A stretch of 64,000 nt of DNA from Prototheca cutis. Its lineage: Eukaryota > Chlorophyta > Trebouxiophyceae > Chlorellales > Chlorellaceae. Shown here one piece after another: positions 1 to 11,147 of the stretch. The position numbers and the translations under genes are program-made. The notes under the pieces are model-generated. The model was not told the DNA's origin. It saw only the letters and a list, made by a program, of their open reading frames with translations, and did not search any database. The stretch is from the NCBI GenBank assembly GCA_002897115.2, contig BCIH01000010.1:509215-573214 (forward strand), in the 5' to 3' direction. How positions within the stretch are numbered: the first letter of the stretch is position 1; each line of letters starts with the position of its first letter.

Positions 1-207
1 CCCCCCCCCCCCCCCCCCCACATGCACACACAATCTGATGCAAGTCGAAAGACAGGCAAGCCTTTGGGTGATCTGGCGCGACCAAGGCAACTGAAAACTA
101 CCACAGCAGGGCAATGAAAAGAGAAATTTCCGTGGACTCTTGAGTCATACACAGTTCTTCGTTGGGGAAATGGCGGCGATATCGAAACTTCAGGCGGCCT
201 ACCGTCG
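1..207. other. Window edge, poly-C start, no gene seen
   Basis: The window opens with 19 consecutive C bases, followed by mixed sequence with no recognisable coding exon. The homopolymer is probably an intergenic or intronic tract like those elsewhere in the window, or the edge of an assembly gap. Confidence 0.5.
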
Positions 208-909
208 TCACCGGCACAGTTCGTGCGCCAGGAACTCGATATGCAGAGCCACATTCGCATTGCAATTGCACACTACCCGATAGGCACCGTTTGCGCCGTG
301 CCCGACAAACTCTTGCGATTTTGCGGTGGCAACGGGAACCAGCTGACCAGCACGAGATGCGTGGCGATCTTGCGGTGTGTTCGTACTCGATGATCGGGAT
401 TTCCTCTGGGGTCCCTTGCGCATGTGTCCGGCGGCCCCCAGCGCTCTATGGGTCTTGGGAGTCCTACCTGAATCACGCATTAGCACGCTTGCAACGACCA
501 CNTCTACTGGCTCCTGCTGTGCATTGGAGGCCTTGTGCTGAATGGTAGTATCGTTGGCATTGTCCCGCCTCACGGAAGGGTGGAAAGCCCCGTTCTTCCA
601 GCTGTGGTGCTAGGACGCTGGGCGCAGCTTGCCAAGATGAGGGTGTGTGTGTTCCTTGAAAAGCACACGCACCCTGCAGCCGGCATCTGTGCACGTGTAT
701 TGGCAAGTTCACAAGCATCTTTGGCTCTTGGCATGCACAAGATTATCCTGGTGGACGCGGAGCTTGGTCTTGTGCGCCTCATTGCGACAGCACTCCATGG
801 CTGCCAACCCCTCATGCATCTTCTTGCCGTCAGCCAAGAAGTTCACGAATGCGTTGCAGTCAGACGGTCCATCTGCTGCTGTTGCGCTCCCACTTGCGCT
901 TGCGTTCAA
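208..909 (-). other. Possible exons of an unidentified gene
   Basis: Two or three minus-strand pieces look exon-like but could not be joined with confidence. One lies at about 713-870, reads ...DCNAFVNFLADGKKMHEG..., and ends at a plausible gtgaac donor. Continuing in phase into the next piece after a pyrimidine-AG gives a short basic tail stopping near 610. A second piece, about 475-590 (...NDTTIQHKASNAQQEPV...), ends at a gtagga donor and may connect to an open stretch stopping at 208. No family is recognised, no start codon is clear, and the two possible 3' ends exclude each other. It could be one small gene, two, or chance open frames in GC-rich DNA. Confidence 0.22.
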
Positions 910-1514
910 TCCATGCCTTCCTTGTCAATGCGTGAGATTTTCAAGGCAACAAGGTGATTTGCACATTTGCGCAAGGATGCAATTCAATGAATATAGCAAC
1001 AGGGGCCTCGTATGACCACTGTACGCGTGGGAAGTGCTGGCAAGTCGCCGGGGTTCATCCATGCGAGCGTTTCGCCTCAGGCACACATCGCTGGCAAAAA
1101 AGAATAAGCCCACACAAAATCAGGAAAAACAAGCAAAACAAGATGGCCAAGAAAATGCACTGCAAAGGGAAAATAGACTGTACTGACAAGCTACAGTGAG
1201 GTCTGCGGGCATTGGCTGTGGTAGACTGGGCAGTCGGTGCCACAGTGCATCCAGCGGAAAGGTCCACCATTGGATAGAAAATAACGTGGCAGCAACGTGC
1301 GATCCACTTTACTTGCGGGGCACATGATCAACAAGAAACAACAATACAGGCTACCAGAGCGGTTGAGAGTCCACGGAAATGGAATGCCTAGGCCGACTTG
1401 GAAGACAGATGCGATGCACCGGGTTCACCCATGAGGCCGCTGATCAAACACCTATGGGCACACAGCAGAGGCTCGTACGACCTTCATGCACCTGAGCGTG
1501 CAGTTGGTTGGTCC
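910..1514. other. Intergenic, nothing recognised
   Basis: About 600 bases, more A/T-rich than the genes. Minus-strand open frames here are short and contain no convincing splice-linked coding sequence. It is the 3' flank of the membrane-protein gene that ends at 1515. Confidence 0.4.
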
Positions 1515-3775
1515 CTACTTTGCGCTCCGCCACCAGGCATAGGTCACCCAGAGCGCGCCATAGGTGGCCTGGGCTGTGAATGACCACACAGGCGGGACTT
1601 GTGCTCGCTCTAGCGACCCCTTCATGATGTTGCACAAGGGCAGGAAGCCACCGATGGCAAGGGGCCACGTGACCACATGCCGCATCCAGTCACGCAAGCG
1701 GTCACTCCAAAACCTCTCCTCCGAGGGCCGACCGGCGACCTGTGGCTCCGATTGGGATCAGACGGAGCAGGGTGTCAGGAGAATTGCAGCCGACACCAGG
1801 GTGTGAAACTCTTGGTAGGGTCTCAGCTTCACCGGAGAAAGCCAGAACCCCGGCTTGGTATGCCAAACCCCCCCCCCCCCCCCCCCCCCCCCCCACCACA
1901 CCACACACACACACACACACACAAACAATCTCAAGAGAACCTGCATCAGCTGCCACAACAGCCCAAATGATTTCCCAGGCCTGCTGCAGGCCAGCAATCC
2001 CGCAGTCACCGTCCCTTTGACACCACCCAATATACCCTGCCAGAAGGCCAGCCACAAGGACGCACCAATCTCAGGAATCGATACCGCTGTCTCCATTCCA
2101 CCTGCCACCACACGATGCAATTTGCCAGGATCCCAAGTGGGACGCCGATGCAGGCCACCTGAGCAGCGAATGGGGTGCGATGGTCGCTGTCACAAGACTG
2201 TGTCCCTGCCGCCATCCGAAAGCCGTACTGCGACCCAGACAACACCAGGCAGGGAAGCCCCGCCCAGCCGGCATCCCCCACTCAATCAATCGCAGCGCAC
2301 GCACCGTAAAGGTTCCGGGTGTCCAGCTTACGGCCAGGCAGCACAGCCCCGCTGCGCTTGCATGAGCATGGAAGGCAGGTTTAGGCCACATGATCATGCT
2401 TGCATGCACTACAAGCCATTGCAGCCAGAGTCCCACCCAGAACCCTGTGACACAGCGCAACCTTGGTCGGTTCACCTGCTGTGGAGCATGCGAGCCTCAT
2501 GAGGATCGTCATGGATGGCGTTACAAATGTGAAGATCAATGCCTCTGGCAGCGAGCTGCAGGGATCGGGGGTGTGCTCCATTAAATCGGGGCCGGCAGGG
2601 GGCTCGGGCCGCATTCTGCGCTCGGGCCCCGCCACACAACAGGGCCGATGACCACCTTCCTGGCATTCACAGTATGGTCAGAGTGCAGCCGAGCAACCCC
2701 CCATTCTCCAGCCCACGTGCCTCTTGAGAAAACCATGGAACAGGCTGTCGATCTCATTGACATCCGAGAGGTACACCCTGCATCGGGGGAGAGGCGATGG
2801 ATACCTGGACACCCATTGACGGGTTGCACCCACCGCAGGCATGCAATGGAGGCCAATGGGGACGGACATGCATGCTGTGGCAGATGTGAACCCAGATGTG
2901 GACCCCATGCCCGCCCATGCCCACTGGCACCGACCCTAAGACTCACGATACGACATAGTAAGTTACTTGGCAGCCAGCGACGATGCCGATCAGGAGCCCC
3001 TGCCTGTGCGCCATCCACAGCGTGCGCCGCCTCCACAATGTCAAGGTAGCTGCACCCGAATACAGCATGAATGTGACTGCGGAGAGAGGCCGGGAGAGTG
3101 TTGCATGTGTTGGCCAGGCAAGAAGCCTGGCATCCGAGCGGCAGGCTGTCATGGGCTCGCATCTGGGGAGGCGAGAAGATCGGGCAACCCCAAAGGGGAT
3201 CCTCCAGAAGAGGTCTTCCAGGCGGCGCAATACCCACCTGAAGCATTGCATTGTCCAGATCCGCATTTCTCTCCGACCCCATGCAACCCAGCACGCATGC
3301 GTATTGGACCAGGGACCCCCCACGCTGCGCCAAAAGAAGCTGCTCCGCGTACGTAAGATCAGGAACGTGGGAGAGCGCCATCCTGTCTTTATCTGAAGCT
3401 GGACAAGCACGCTCCACTGGAACACCTGCATGGGAAAAAGAGCCGTGCGTGGCTGGACACGGCTGCCTAGAGACGCAAAGACCGCACGACTGGGGCAAGA
3501 TCACTCCAAATGTCCCAGCGCACACTGACATGTGTTAAGCATAGGAAGTTCCAATCATGGTTATGATCGCAGCTGGCGACGAATAGACGGAAAGCCTGTT
3601 CCAGGGGCTCGTTGCGGAAGGTTAACAGAGGCAAGAAGGCCGGAGCGTCGGAAGCCGTGCGCTGGAATCCTGCCCTGCTCGTCGAGGGCTCCCCAACGCT
3701 CATGCGCTGGGTGTTATCATTAGAATGATATGGACCTGCGGTTGGCACCTTCGCGTCGCTCGGGTCCACATGCAT
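1515..3775 (-). CDS. Multipass membrane protein, function unknown
   Basis: Nine exons were assembled: 3775-3526, 3425-3234, 3076-2947, 2777 to about 2720, 2555-2476, 2444-2332, 2227-2102, 2036-1941 and 1739-1515. All junctions keep phase except exon 4 to exon 5, where the donor is uncertain (possibly a GC donor). The product is about 420 residues. After a hydrophilic N-terminus of about 90 residues come at least six hydrophobic helices, for example TFMLYSGAATLTLW, LLIGIVAGC, ALIFTFVTPSMTILM, FWVGLWLQWLVVHAS, VACIGVPLGILANCIVWW and WPLAIGGFLPLCNIM. The last exon ends ...YAWWRSAK. Short loops and small residues (GILGGVKGTVTAGLL) suggest an integral membrane protein of an organelle or the endomembrane system. 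I recognise no family. The start at 3775 is the first ATG of exon 1. No signal peptide is obvious. Confidence 0.68.
1868..1923. repeat. Poly-C tract followed by (CA)n
   Basis: 27 C bases (1868-1894) run into CA-rich sequence and a (CA) repeat. The tract lies in the last intron of the minus-strand membrane-protein gene, where on the sense strand it reads (GT)n then poly-G shortly after the donor. Confidence 0.9.
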
Positions 3776-4276
3776 GGCAGACTCTTCACCGCATGCGGCA
3801 CATTCCCGCTACCAGGAGTGGCTTCAGAGTGGTCGGCGTCTCTTTCTGCAACACCTTCCATCACCTCAAACGTTATCAAAGCATCGTTGCTACGGGGAGA
3901 GAAGCATCACCAACACCAGTGCCCCAAAACGGAACGAACGCCGCGGATTTCGATAATAATCCCCGTGTGCCGTACGACGGCCAACATAGGAACGTTGTAT
4001 AGCCCAGCTCGCCTTCTTTCAGCCCAAGCCACGCCTTTTCACAAGGCCATAATAGCCTAGTGTTGGAACCCTGATACATGTATCATGGCGTTCAGATATC
4101 CATGGCACTATTGTTGGGCTGGCGCCCTCTGCTGACGTCGGCTTCCCAGCTACGCAGAGTCGACAGCTCCACCGCGTGAAATGATCCCCAAATATATTGC
4201 ATCTCTGTGTCCCCACGCTATACTCGGTGGTGCATTTCCTTTCTATTTTGCACACATTGAGCGTTCCTTGTTCACA
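3776..4276. promoter_or_regulatory. Divergent intergenic region
   Basis: 500 bases between the starts of the minus-strand membrane-protein gene and the plus-strand fasciclin gene, so it should hold both promoters. The only distinct element seen is a perfect 14-bp palindrome, TGATACATGTATCA, at 4072-4085, about 190 bases upstream of the fasciclin ATG. No TATA box is convincing. Confidence 0.45.
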
Positions 4277-7200
4277 ATGGCGCACATTTGGACCGCAAAG
4301 CTGGGATCGGCGGCACTCATTTTGGGTCTGCTGTTCTCCGCATGTGCTGCCCAGGTTGTTCAGATAGGTATGATAGAAACTTGTAATGACATTTTAAGTC
4401 CTATTTTTGTGGGAATGGACGGATACAGGCAGGATCAGAGAGCGGCCAGAACGGAACTGTCGGGCCGGAGACGTCATGATGTGTCCGGTACTCTCCACCA
4501 CCTGTAAAAATACACATCATTGTTCATGTCGCGTGCACGAAAATCCTCTTCAGGTGAACAAGGCCTTCCCAGGACCGTTCCCTCGACCGAGCGTCCATCA
4601 CAATCTGGAGGCTGCGCCTGCACCGCCACCGGCTTGAGCGGGTGGGTGGGTTTCACAGGCGGGGCTTGGGGGAAGGTCATGGTGGCCCGATCGGCTGGTT
4701 GGGTCTGCTGGTTGCGCACTGCTGCGTTCATGCAAGTTCCAGTGATGCCTTGTGACCTGGTCCCCAAAATGTGCAAGGTTATTAGCCGCCGCGCTTTCCA
4801 CTTCCAACCTGCAGCGTGGTGTCGGTGGGTTCGCGGATCGGGTGCGCCCAATTTGCCGCTGATCAGGGCGATGACTCTTATTTTTGCTATGTGGTGGACC
4901 CCAGCACCTGCACCACCGCCAAATCCAGCGATCTGTTCCCCGGCGCGGCTTATCGAATCTGCAATCCGAACGTGGAGGGCGCGCCAGGGCCTGAGGCGGA
5001 AGGCATGGCGCCGCTGCCCGAGACGCTCTGGGCCGCTATCCAGCAGACCCCCCAGCTCAGCACCTTTGCCGAGGCCATCGAAGCCGCCAACCTCACCGAC
5101 TTGCTCTCTGGTGCCAGTGATCAGTCTCTCACCGTCTTTGCACCGAGGTACGGCACCTGGTGGTGGTGGTGGTCGTCAGTTGGGAGGAACAGGTTTCCCG
5201 TGGCAGGGTCGATTGCCTCTCTGTTGGAGGTGGTCATTGCCAGGGGTGGGAATTTCATTTTTTGCAACAGCATGCATTCTCATGGTCTGGTGCTTGGGGC
5301 ATGTTGACGGCATGGCCCCCTGCCCACGTGCTACACACAACCCCTGTGAAACAGCAACCAGGCCTTCCGGAAGTTTTTCAATGGCCGGGGCATCACGAAA
5401 GCGGCATTCCTGGAGTCGCAAAACCTGGTGGCTCTCCTCCTCCAGCACCTGGCCCCAGGTGCGTTGGTGGCGGTGCTGCAAGGGTACTGCAGCTGGGCGC
5501 GTGGAATGGGAAACAGGCTTTGTGCGAGCGCCCAGGTCGGGGTTGGCTGTCGCGCCAGACAGAGAAGACGCCGCAGCATGGCGGAAAACCTGAGTTGGGA
5601 TCCAGGCAATCTGCATGTTTTTGTTGCACTGCCGACCATTGCTCACTTGGATCCCACCCCCCACATGCCCCCCCCCAAACACACACACTATACACATCCA
5701 TGCAGGCGCATACAACTTGACGGCTCTGGATCAGGTCGACCCAGACACGGGCATTCCGAGCCTGTCACCCTCCATTGTGGGCACCCTGTACCCGTCCGTC
5801 CAAGACCTTGGCATTCTCAGCCCAGTGCTGAACGTGCTGTCCCCGGTGCGTGTGTCTGTCGGGGATGGGATGGAACTGCTTGGAGGTTGCCGCGGGAAGA
5901 ACCGGCGGGGGCATGACATGCGCCTGCCTGGCAGTCACGGGTCGTAAACTGAAGGGTGGACGTATGCAGGTGGATACCATTGTCATGAGCTGGAAACACC
6001 CTGCCCCATCCCCGCAAGCCGCGACCCTTTACGACAGGTGGTTGTCCTCCAAAACCCGGCCTATTCGGGAAGGGCCATCGACGACATGACTGTGGCGACT
6101 GGCGGCATCGAGACAGGTGTGCCGGTGGCATTGAGGGTCGTGGCCATCGACACCGGATCCAGGATGTGAGGTGGATGGGGGTTTGAAGCAATGCCAGCAC
6201 CAACCCCAAGTCCCATGGCCCTCATCCCCCCACCCCATCCCCGACCCCGTCCAACCCATGAGACAGAGAATGGCTACCTCTACGTCCTGCAAGACGTGCT
6301 GGCGGTGTATGGCGAGTTGGTCAGGACGATCGCGGCGCAGCCCTACTTCTCAGTGTTTTCTCGGGCGCTCAACGTCACCGGCGTCGGGGTGTGTGGGCGG
6401 GACCAGGGTTTCTTGTTTGCATCTGTGTGGTGGTTGGGAGGGGGAGGGTATTCGATTTGACCTGCCATGCGGTCTTGGCCGCCCTGTGGACGAGGCACCT
6501 TGCAGCATCATCGACACCCACCATTATCTATTGCATAACAAAAAATTTTGACGCCGTGATGCAGGAGATGCTGAGTGCCGACTGCCCCGACCGCGAGACG
6601 GGCAACTGCACGTACCTTCCTCTGACGGCCTTTATACCGACAAATGCGGGCTTCGTCAAGCTGGCTTCCAGTCTCAACATGAACCTCACAGAACTGCTGG
6701 CGCTGCCAGAGGTGTGTGTGTAACGTCGCCGTTGTTATTGGGGTGTTCTCTCCTCGTCTGGGCATGGGTACCTTGATTTCGTTGGCAGCACCTTTGATGG
6801 ACCGTGCAAGCACCTCTGATATTTGGATGTACAGCAGTATATACACAAATATATGCACTCGAAAGCACAGACAATGCAGATATATAATCACCAACTCACC
6901 TGACCCCAAAACATACCACATCCCCCACATCGCGCAGATGGTGGACGTAGTGTTGTTTCACTTGACAGACCCTAGCCAGGTCCCGGAGATCCTCGACCCG
7001 TCGGCACTGCAGGAGGGGCAGGAGATTCCCACGCTGGAAGGCTCGGCCATCGGCGTGGTGTCGAACACCACCACCCTCCAAGTCACCATTGACCCACTCA
7101 CGGGGCAGCAGCTGGAAGTCACCTCCACCATCACGCAACTGGTGGGCCCATCGAACTCGACCAGAGCCTCCATCATCTCCCGCGATCCTATAGTTGCCTA

Positions 7201-7410
7201 CAACGGTGAGTTAGGGTGCAACGTTTGAGACCCCGTCCGCCCGGTTGTGGAACTCCCGCACTCATTTCTCAACCCCCGCGATCCCCGACCTCCACAGGGA
7301 TTGGCATTGGCATTGACAGTGTGCTGCTGCCGTTCAAACTGTCGCCAAGCGGCAACGCAACAGCCACACCTGCAGCTGAACAGCCTGAGTCGGTCAGCCA
7401 GCTGTCGTGA
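4277..7410 (+). CDS. Secreted fasciclin (FAS1) domain protein
   Basis: Exons: 4277-4367, 4554-4641, 4815-5147, 5355-5458, 5706-5845, 6038 to about 6165, about 6245-6388, 6565-6711, 6938-7205 and 7298-7410. The exon 6 to 7 junction is uncertain because its phase does not resolve cleanly. The start MAHIWTAK begins a signal peptide with core AALILGLLFSACAAQ. A Cys-rich N-terminal module follows (GCACTATGLSG...IGC...FCYVVDPSTC...AAYRIC, about residues 45-105). The first FAS1 domain shows the H1-like motif TVFAPSNQAF, formed across an exon junction, and ends near NGYLYVLQDVL. A second, more divergent FAS1-like domain follows (FIPTNAGF...VVLFHLTDPS...). The Thr/Ser/Pro-rich tail ends SVSQLS with no obvious membrane helix. 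FAS1 proteins act in adhesion and at cell surfaces or walls. The number of intact FAS1 folds is inferred. Confidence 0.88.
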
Positions 7411-8001
7411 GGAATGACGGTTGGGCCCAGGGCATCGTTCCCAGTCAACGGCAGGGGAGGGCCAGGGCTGGCGAGGAGCATCATCGAGGTTCTGCTTCTG
7501 GAACGGAGCGCGTCTCACCACAGAGAAAAGGAGCGACAGGCTGAGACAGCCTGGGCTGCCTGAACAGTCCTCTGACTTATTTTGTCCTGTCACAGATGGG
7601 AAATTTCCAGCTGAATCCATTGATTTCCCTGCCATATGCCTGTGCATGCTCTCCTGGTCCCCAGTTGCCGGGGGAGCAGGTGCACTGGCATGCGATTTGC
7701 AGCATGCATGCATTCCATCATGCTCCCCTTGCAGTAGAGCCTTGATTCAGCAACTGGGAGTAGCAGCTTTTGATGGATCTCCCTTTCGGAGATGAATGTT
7801 GTTTCATTTTGTGATGGAATCCATGCCACCACCTGCAGGATCAGCACCCACCAGAGCAAAGCAGGTTATCTGAGAGCTTGTTTGTTGCGATAAGTTTGAA
7901 CGACTCGCAATTTGAATTGAAGTGTTTTGCATGTGTTTGCATGCTTGCTAGCTTGGCAGGGGGGATGTGAGGGAGTGTGGTCTTGGATGTGGTGAGCAGG
8001 T
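7411..8001. other. Convergent intergenic region
   Basis: 590 bases between the 3' ends of the fasciclin gene and the minus-strand coiled-coil gene. It holds the 3' untranslated regions of both. No coding exon or RNA gene was seen. Confidence 0.6.
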
Positions 8002-11000
8002 CTATGGACTGATGCAAGGGAGACTCTTCCTGGAAACCCGGACAGCCTTGATGCCTTCTCGGTCTGGGAGTTTTTGCTGAATGATTTCCAGCTTTGCCAG
8101 CAAATCCTCAAACTGCTTCATCGCCTGTTGATTGTGTGCGGGGGCACCAGGCGGTGTGATGGGTGGTATGCCCGGCATGGCAGGGTGGGGTGGGTGGGGG
8201 TTTCCAGGACAGGATTGGATACAACTTCCCACTGAACACTTTCAGCCCTTGATGACAATCTCCATACACCATTGCCCGTCTTCCAACCACAAGAAACCCC
8301 TTAGCATTCATTCATTCCTTCACAGCAGTACCTGGACCTTTTCCACAGGCCGAGGAGTTGCGGCGGGGGGGGGTGCTTGGAACGACGCCGCTTTGGGAAC
8401 TCCAGCTCCTGCAGGAAGCGCATTCGCACCCGTGCTGCGTCCACACGCAGACCACTGTGTGCTGGTGTGCATCGGGGTCGGGGCCCCTTCCTGTGGCTGC
8501 AGGGCCGCCGGTCGGGTCGGCGGCGGGACAGCTGTCTGTTCAGTGGGGACTTGGCGGGCGACTTGCTGTGCCTGCGGCATTGGAACGGAGGGAAAACAGA
8601 CGAGATGATTGATTGAGTGTCGACCGCCACCAGCCCTGCACAAGTCTCGAGAAGAACCACCAGCCCCCTGTGATGCCCTCTTCTAGCCTGACTCACCATC
8701 TTCGCGGCTTCCATCAACGCAGCCTGCCTTTCCTGCACTGAGCTGTCTTTCTCCCTCTGCAGCTGGTCTAGAGTGGCTTGGAACCGCTCCTCGCAAGCCA
8801 CCACTGCCGTCTGCATGGTTTGGAGGGCAAAGCATTCTAGTGGGATTCGTTACTTTAAGCTCGATTGATGTGGCGTTCTGTGTGCAAGGCAGACTGTGGA
8901 AACAGTGGGGTGTTGATTGCTCCATCGCCGTTCTGCTCCCTTTGTAATTCCCCCCACACAGGCAGGCAGGGTGCTCCACACACAAACGCATCCATGCTGG
9001 CTGGAGTCCCAACAAACACCTAATCCCCCCCATTACTGAAATAGAAAGCGGGCACGCAACGCACCCCGACTGCGACGGCCTGGGATGCAATCAATTGCTC
9101 CAGCTGGGAAGCGTGGGCCTTCTCTGCATCATCCAGCCTCTTTTTCAGCATCATGACATCCTCCTCCTGACTGGCCCGCTTGCTCTCTGCCTCACGCAGC
9201 TGTTGTGCCATCGACGCCTCCTGCTGCTTCAGCCCAGCGAGCTCCATCTCCAGGGAGTTGCAGGCGTGCTTCAGCGCACCAACCCGCTCCTGGCTCTCCC
9301 TCCACCCCCGCTCCAGTGCCTGCCACGGATGGAAGAACCGTGCAGCAGAGCTGGCGCTGGTTGTGAGAATTTACAGTCGTTTGGAATCCTGCGCCAGACA
9401 TGAGCTTGACCCAGGCAACGACTGCAGGTACACCTGCAGATGATTCTAGTTTCCCCGTACTCCCTCACATCCCACCTGGTTTTGGGTGCTTGTGGTTTCC
9501 AGTTTCTGCTTCAGCTCGCGTACCTCAGCCTCCCAACGGGACTCGGCCTCCTGTGGAAATAGGAAAAGGGTATAGCAATTCGCTGGCCGCCTGTCGTTTC
9601 TTTCACGGACATTTTCACCCCACCCCTCCCGCCAAACCCGGGCGCAGAACCCCAAAGCGCCATCAGACCGTACCGCAAGTTTGTCTTCCGCCGCTCGTGC
9701 CGCTGCCGTCACTCGCCCCAGCTCGGTGTGCAAGGCGGTGCAGCCCTGCCCAGCAACATCCAGATCCTTCTGGAGAGAGACCACCTGTAGTGGATTTCGT
9801 GAAGGGTGGGGTGCGAGATCCAAGGGTGGGTTACCCTCTGATTCCGAGCTGACCCCCGGGCATCAGGCAAGAGGCACATGCCCGCACCCAAGACAGCTTG
9901 GCGCAGGGGTGAGTCAGTGCACTCAGCAAGGCCATGTCTCTTGGCAGGNTGGGTAACCTGGTTTCCCTCGGGGCACCCAGAGCAGGCACATGCAGCATCC
10001 GTCCGATTCCCACCGTTTCTTCCAACGACAGGATCTGCCGTCGGGCCTCCAGGAGCTGGGCGTCGGTCCCCTTGATGTGCAGCTCGGCTGTCTCTTTCTC
10101 TCTACACAGAAATGGGTGTGGTGCAAATGCTCAGTGAAAGGAAAATGCAGCAGTACCATGGTCACAGTCGTTCCAAAAAGCTTGAGCGGATACTGTGTAC
10201 CCGAGAGGGAAGGGAAACTGCCCTCCACGTCCCCTCCCCCATGAAAGCAAAACAAGCCTTCCCTCCATTTTCCACCGGCAGGCCAAGAGGCAACCCCATC
10301 CCAGCATCAATCAACCAGCCAAACGTCTCCAACGCTCACTCCTCCATTTTGGTGGCATGGAGCGCTGCGTCCAGGGCCGCTGCCTGTGCGGCATCTAGAT
10401 CGTGCCTGCACTGTGCCAGCTCGGCTGGCAGCCCTGCCAGCGCAGACTGCAGACGCTGCACCTCTGCCATCAGGCAGTCTCGCTCACGCTCTGCAGCGGC
10501 CAGTGTTGTGGTCATGGACTGGAGCTGCTCGCTCAGCACGTTCCGCTGCGCACCACTAGCATGAACAGCCTCCTCTGCCTGTTGGTTTGGTGGTGGGGTA
10601 GGGTGGGAGGCTTGAAAGGCCATTTCACACACGCACATGCAGAGCATCAAGCACATGGTCTGAAAACAAACGCCTGCTCAACTACCACTCAACCACCCAT
10701 CCCAGCAAAACTCCCACCTGTCGCCGCAGGACTCTCTCTTGGCCGAGATCCTCGGCTTGTTCTGCCAGTTGGGCTCGAATGGCAGTGAGCGTATCCAGCA
10801 GACCGTCGCCTTGGAGCCTGTCAAGAACCTTGAGCAGCCCATCCCGCTCTTCGGTCAGTTCCTCAGCAGTTTTACTAACCGCAGCCAGCCGCCGCTCCAG
10901 GGACTGCTGCTGCCGGCGCTGCGTACCTGGGTTAGGTAATGACGCTGGCTCTGGGACCCCAGCTGCCGCCGGCGCCTGTGCGGCCCGGAGTCGGCTGTCT

Positions 11001-11092
11001 GCTGTTCGCTGATGTTGATGAACAGCGCGCTTGAGGACCTCAATCTCCTGCTCCATCTCCATGGCCCTCTGGGACTGCTTCTTCAGCAACAG

Positions 11093-11147
<55 letters not shown>

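Noticed and set aside
2581..3531. Single 316-codon minus-strand open frame
   Set aside because: It crosses several introns of the membrane-protein gene and mixes exon and intron sequence. The spliced model explains the region better.
7411..8001. Plus-strand open frame at 7421-7795 as an extra fasciclin exon
   Set aside because: The fasciclin stop at 7410 follows a well-supported last exon, and the downstream frame lacks an acceptor in phase and any domain.
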